This document shows, one piece after another, positions 61,053-64,000 of a stretch of DNA of 64,000 nt. Position numbers and translations under genes: made by a program. Within the stretch, counting starts at the first letter, position 1. The number at the start of each line of letters is the position of its first letter. The stretch is from Enterobacillus tribolii. Lineage in GTDB: Bacteria; Pseudomonadota; Gammaproteobacteria; Enterobacterales; Enterobacteriaceae. The notes under the pieces were generated by a model that was not told where the DNA came from, did no database searches, and worked only from the letters and a program-made list of their open reading frames with translations. The stretch is taken from the NCBI RefSeq assembly GCF_003363015.1, contig NZ_QRAP01000002.1:186001-250000 (forward strand). The letters are read 5' to 3'.

Positions 61053-61081
61053 TTGCCCAAATCAATCATTAGCGTTATAGT
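61053..61081 (+). promoter_or_regulatory. Candidate sigma-70 promoter of ribB
   Basis: TTGCCC (61053-61058) and TATAGT (61076-61081) are separated by 17 bases and lie just ahead of the FMN riboswitch. Confidence 0.55.
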
Positions 61082-61091
61082 CGTTGTGCTT

Positions 61092-61245
61092 ATTCTCAGG
61101 GCGGGGTGAAAGTCCCCACCGGCGGTAAATCAGCAAGTTAGTGCTGAAAGCCCGCGAGCGCTCACGCCAGGTCCGGCGGGAGGTCAGCAGATCCGGTGTG
61201 ATTCCGGAGCCGACGGTTAAAGTCCGGATGGGAGAGAGTAACGGT
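61092..61245 (+). ncRNA. FMN riboswitch (RFN element) of ribB
   Basis: All conserved RFN blocks are present in order: CAGGGCGGGGTGAAAGTCCC, CACCGGCGGTAAAT, AGCCCGCGAGCG, GGTCAGCAGATCCGGTG, and GAGCCGACGGTTAAAGTCC followed by GGATGGGAGAGAGTAACG. FMN binding should lower ribB expression. The P1 helix ends about 125 bases before the ribB start, leaving room for an expression platform. Confidence 0.97.
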
Positions 61246-61369
61246 ATCCTGCCGGGCTGAGTCCCGCTCGCGTTATTTACGGCAGTGCCGCCTTTCGACA
61301 GGCTGCTTTGCCGCTCCTCAAGCTTGCCCTGATTCTGGTAATCCATAAATTTAATGAGGTTTTTTTACC

Positions 61370-62023
61370 ATGAATCAGACTTTACTTTCCGATTTCGGCA
61401 CCCCGATGGAACGCGTTGAACGCGCCCTTGATGCTCTGCGCGCTGGTCGCGGCGTGATGGTGCTTGATGATGAAAACCGTGAAAACGAAGGCGATATGAT
61501 CTTCGCCGCTGAGACGATGACCGAGGCGCAGATGGCGCTGACGATTCGCCACGGCAGCGGTATCGTATGCCTGTGCATTACCGAAGAGCGTCGTCAGCAG
61601 TTAGAGCTGCCGATGATGGTAAGCAACAACACCAGCCATTACGGCACGGCGTTTACGGTGACCATTGAAGCGGCCGAAGGCGTCACCACCGGCGTTTCTG
61701 CCCGCGATCGCGTGACGACCGTCCGTGCGGCGATTGCCGACGGCGCGAAGCCGTCCGATCTGCATCGCCCCGGTCACGTTTTCCCGCTGCGCGCCCAGCC
61801 GGGCGGCGTTCTGGCTCGTCGTGGTCATACAGAAGCAACGATTGACCTGGTTTCTCTGGCCGGTTTCCGTCCGGCTGGCGTACTGTGTGAACTGACCAAC
61901 GATGACGGCACTATGGCGCGTGCGCCGGAAGTGATCGAATTCGCTAAGCAGCATGATATGCCGGTACTGACCATTGAGGATCTGGTGGCTTATCGTGAAC
62001 AGCAGGCAAAAAAGGCCAGCTGA
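61370..62023 (+). CDS. ribB: 3,4-dihydroxy-2-butanone-4-phosphate synthase RibB
   Basis: A 217-aa enzyme, the length of E. coli RibB, converting ribulose-5-phosphate to formate and the four-carbon riboflavin precursor. Active-site motifs are [30 protein letters not shown] and [16 protein letters not shown]. It is a stand-alone RibB without the GTP cyclohydrolase II domain. Expression is controlled by the FMN riboswitch upstream and ended by a strong terminator. Confidence 0.98.
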   Translation: MNQTLLSDFGTPMERVERALDALRAGRGVMVLDDENRENEGDMIFAAETMTEAQMALTIRHGSGIVCLCITEERRQQLELPMMVSNNTSHYGTAFTVTIEAAEGVTTGVSARDRVTTVRAAIADGAKPSDLHRPGHVFPLRAQPGGVLARRGHTEATIDLVSLAGFRPAGVLCELTNDDGTMARAPEVIEFAKQHDMPVLTIEDLVAYREQQAKKAS

Positions 62024-62031
62024 TTGAATAA

Positions 62032-62060
62032 AAAACCCGGAGGCTTATCCTCCGGGTTTT
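62032..62060 (+). terminator. ribB terminator
   Basis: AAAACCCGGAGG-CTTAT-CCTCCGGGTTTT is a perfect 12-bp stem ending in a T-run, nine bases after the ribB stop. It can also serve zupT from the other side. Confidence 0.88.
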
Positions 62061-62103
62061 CAGTTCCGGTCTGATATTCTTGTCATTATGACGTAGTAAG
62101 GGA

Positions 62104-62874
62104 TTAAATCCCCCCCATCTGCAATAACGTTAAACTGAATCCCATCACCGCCATGCCGCATAATACGCCATAGCTCGGGTTGTTCTGCGGGTCGATCTCT
62201 TTCGCCAACGGCATCAGTTCATCAATGGAAAGCGCGACCATAATGCCCGCCACCGCGGCCATGACAGAAGCCATTAATACCGGTGAAATCATCGGCCCCA
62301 GCAGCAGGAACGCCAGCAGCCCGCCAAGAATTTCCGCGACGCCGGACAGCCCGGCCCAGAACAACGCCTTACGTTTCGAACCGCTTGCCGCATATACCGG
62401 ACCGGCTACCGCCAGCCCCTCGGGAATGTTATGAATCGCCACCGCCAGCGCAATACCCAGACCCAGCTCCAGGTTGGTGCTGGCGGTGACGAAGGTGGCG
62501 ATGCCTTCGGGAAAGTTATGCAGGCTCACGCCCAGCGTCAGTAATAACGCGGTACGGCGCAGATTACGCGGCTTGCGCTCCAGCGGAGGATGCATCAGAT
62601 CGTGAGCGTGTTCGTGAGGGAGCAGACGGTCCAGCATGAAGTAGCCCACCAGCCCGATGATAAACATGCCATATCCCAATATCGGCGACATTCCTTCGGC
62701 AGCCAGCGCAGCCGGGAGCATTTCCATCAGGGAAATCAGCAGCATAATGCCGGCGGCAAACCCCAGGGCGAATGCCAGCATACGGTTTGACGGCTTTTGG
62801 CCGATGATGCCCAGCAAAGCGCCGATAAAGGTTGAGCCACCCGCCAGCAGCGTCAGAAGCAGAGGTACGGACAT
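62104..62874 (-). CDS. zupT: Zinc/divalent metal importer ZupT
   Basis: A 256-aa ZIP-family transporter (E. coli 257) with eight helices that imports zinc and, in E. coli, also iron, cobalt and manganese. The two metal-binding helices carry [12 protein letters not shown] and [13 protein letters not shown] histidine-containing loop ([11 protein letters not shown]) precedes them. ATG 62874 follows GGAG. A Fur-like box overlaps the promoter/leader, suggesting iron control. Confidence 0.95.
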   Translation of the reverse strand: MSVPLLLTLLAGGSTFIGALLGIIGQKPSNRMLAFALGFAAGIMLLISLMEMLPAALAAEGMSPILGYGMFIIGLVGYFMLDRLLPHEHAHDLMHPPLERKPRNLRRTALLLTLGVSLHNFPEGIATFVTASTNLELGLGIALAVAIHNIPEGLAVAGPVYAASGSKRKALFWAGLSGVAEILGGLLAFLLLGPMISPVLMASVMAAVAGIMVALSIDELMPLAKEIDPQNNPSYGVLCGMAVMGFSLTLLQMGGI

Positions 62875-62887
62875 GTTAGCTCCATTT

Positions 62888-62912
62888 GATAATGATTCCT
62901 ATTAATGATAAT
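62888..62912. promoter_or_regulatory. Fur-box-like sequence upstream of zupT
   Basis: Positions 62888-62912 hold two GATAAT half-sites in a 25-base near-palindrome. Read on the zupT strand, 14 of 19 bases fit GATAATGATAATCATTATC, including an exact AATCATTATC; a second, overlapping match on the other strand scores 13 of 19. It ends 14 bases before the start codon. Confidence 0.5.
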
Positions 62913-63143
62913 AACAAAGAAACGGAAAAATACGAGAGGGAAACAGCGATAGCATCCATTGTTAAAAGCAATATACGTAAAATGTTGTGCTGAGGCAGCA
63001 ATAAGTAAACATGATCCGGGCAGAAGCATTCAAATTTCCTGAAGGACTTCATCACGTTTATCCGGCTGACTATCTGCGTCATTGGGCTTAATGTAGCGTC
63101 ATACAAAGGCAACCGCCTTTTGCAATTACTCAAGGATAACGCT

Positions 63144-63926
63144 ATGAACACAACCCGTATGCCAGCTTTGTTTTTGGGTCATGGCAGCCCGATGAACGTG
63201 CTGGAAGAAAATGACTATACCGCCGCGTGGCGTGAGCTGGGCAAGACCATGCCGCGTCCGAAGGCGATTCTGGCTATTTCCGCGCACTGGTTCACCCGGG
63301 GAACGGCGGTAACCGCGATGAAGAATCCCAAAACGATCCATGACTTCGGCGGCTTCCCGCAGGCGTTGTTCGACACCGAATATCCGGCGCCGGGTTCGCC
63401 CGAGCTGGCCCGTCAGGTGCAGCAACTGCTCGCGCCGGCGGAGGTTTATCTGGATGAAACCGAGTGGGGGCTTGATCACGGCGCCTGGGGCGTATTGATT
63501 AAAGTCTACCCCGATGCTGATATCCCGGTGGTACAGCTCAGCGTAGATGGCACCAAGCCCGCTTCGTATCACTATGCGTTAGGGAAAAAGCTGGCGGTGC
63601 TGCGCGATCAGGGCGTCATGATTGTTGCCAGCGGCAACGTGGTGCATAACCTGCGCATGGCGCAGTGGAAGGGCGATGCGGAGCCGTACCCGTGGGCGTT
63701 TAGCTTCGATAACTTTGTGCGCGAAAATCTGGCCTATAAAGGCGAAAACCATCCGCTGGTCAACTTTATGTCGCATGAGGGCGCCGATTTGTCTAACCCG
63801 ACGCCGGAACACTTTCTGCCGTTGTTGTATGCATTGGGCGCCTGGGACGGGGAAGAATCCGTCACCGTACCGGTGGACGGTATCGTAATGGGCTCGCTGA
63901 GTATGCTGTCGGTGAAGGTAGGATAA
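63144..63926 (+). CDS. ygiD: 4,5-DOPA extradiol dioxygenase-like protein YgiD
   Basis: A 260-aa LigB-type (class III) extradiol dioxygenase. Metal ligands are in FLGHGSPMNVLE, ISAHWFTRG and DHGAWGVLIK, with the catalytic base region in SGNVVHNLR. E. coli YgiD opens L-DOPA in vitro to betalamic-acid-type products; its natural substrate is unknown. ATG 63144 has AAGGATAA upstream. It is divergent from zupT, as in E. coli. It is unrelated in fold to the VOC extradiol enzyme at 29634-30569. Confidence 0.94.
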   Translation: MNTTRMPALFLGHGSPMNVLEENDYTAAWRELGKTMPRPKAILAISAHWFTRGTAVTAMKNPKTIHDFGGFPQALFDTEYPAPGSPELARQVQQLLAPAEVYLDETEWGLDHGAWGVLIKVYPDADIPVVQLSVDGTKPASYHYALGKKLAVLRDQGVMIVASGNVVHNLRMAQWKGDAEPYPWAFSFDNFVRENLAYKGENHPLVNFMSHEGADLSNPTPEHFLPLLYALGAWDGEESVTVPVDGIVMGSLSMLSVKVG

Positions 63927-63932
63927 GAAAGC

Positions 63933-63961
63933 AAAAAGCCGCCGGATTCCGGCGGCTTTTT
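63933..63961. terminator. Bidirectional terminator after ygiD
   Basis: AAAAAGCCGCCGG-ATT-CCGGCGGCTTTTT is a perfect 13-bp stem with flanking A- and T-runs, between ygiD and the convergent partial gene at the right edge. Confidence 0.88.
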
Positions 63962-63974
63962 TGATCCGGCGCGA

Positions 63975-64000
63975 TCAGTCCAGGATGATGTGCGGATAGT
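63975..64000 (-). CDS. 3' end of a convergent gene, probably ygiC
   Basis: Only the last eight codons are inside the window. On the minus strand one frame reads YPHIILD followed by TGA (63977-63975). E. coli has ygiC, an ATP-grasp glutathionylspermidine-synthase-like protein, convergent to ygiD at this place, and this tail fits. The identification rests mainly on gene order. Confidence 0.45.

Overview
The window is a chromosomal segment of a plant-associated enterobacterium, most likely of the Pectobacteriaceae (Dickeya/Brenneria/Pectobacterium type). Nearly every housekeeping gene is a clear orthologue of an E. coli gene in E. coli order. The galacturonate genes, however, are arranged exuR-exuT / uxaC-uxaB-uxaA, with all three uxa genes in one operon, as in pectin-degrading soft-rot bacteria. 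The backbone is GC-rich. I cannot name the species.

Layout. 1-6300: conserved yhaK(partial)-yhaJ-EamA exporter-yqjG-yqjF-yqjK-yqjE-yqjD-mzrA-yqjA block (envelope and quinone/aromatic stress). 6390-7645: a small hypothetical exported protein and crcB behind a fluoride riboswitch with its own terminator. 7701-14935: hexuronate uptake and catabolism (exuR, exuT, uxaCBA) with three candidate ExuR operators and a CRP-like site. 14996-24507: sstT, a YfeJ-like amidotransferase, a second EamA exporter, ygjR, ygjP, rlmG, a Tat-exported aminotransferase and fadH.

24721-41754 is accessory DNA lying between two conserved blocks. It holds an isochorismatase-like hydrolase, a DcrB-like lipoprotein and the most interesting element: an eight-gene operon (27553-34218) with a divergent LysR regulator. 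The operon encodes an HpaB-type two-component flavin monooxygenase, its reductase, a type I extradiol dioxygenase, a cupin, an FAH-family hydrolase, a Rid protein without the canonical arginine, an ALDH7-type dehydrogenase and a YciI-like protein. It reads as a complete hydroxylation, ring-cleavage and oxidation route for an unidentified (amino)phenolic compound. After it come proP, an acyltransferase, an AlkD-type glycosylase, a stand-alone phage-tailspike-like beta-helix protein, and a low-GC islet of three small genes, one of them frameshifted in a poly-T tract, beside tRNA-Ile2.

41913-64000 is conserved: ileX, mug, rpoD-dnaG-rpsU (macromolecular synthesis operon), tsaD, plsY, folB, uppP, cca, ygiM, ygiF, glnE, lpxL, hldE, yjeH, ubiK, FMN riboswitch-ribB, zupT (with a Fur-like box), ygiD and the tail of a convergent gene that is probably ygiC.

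The genes work in recognisable groups: hexuronate use (exu/uxa), envelope building (lpxL, hldE, uppP, plsY, mzrA, yqjA), replication/transcription/translation (dnaG, rpoD, rpsU, tsaD, cca, rlmG, ileX), and aromatic handling (yhaJ/yqjF/yqjG and the accessory operon).
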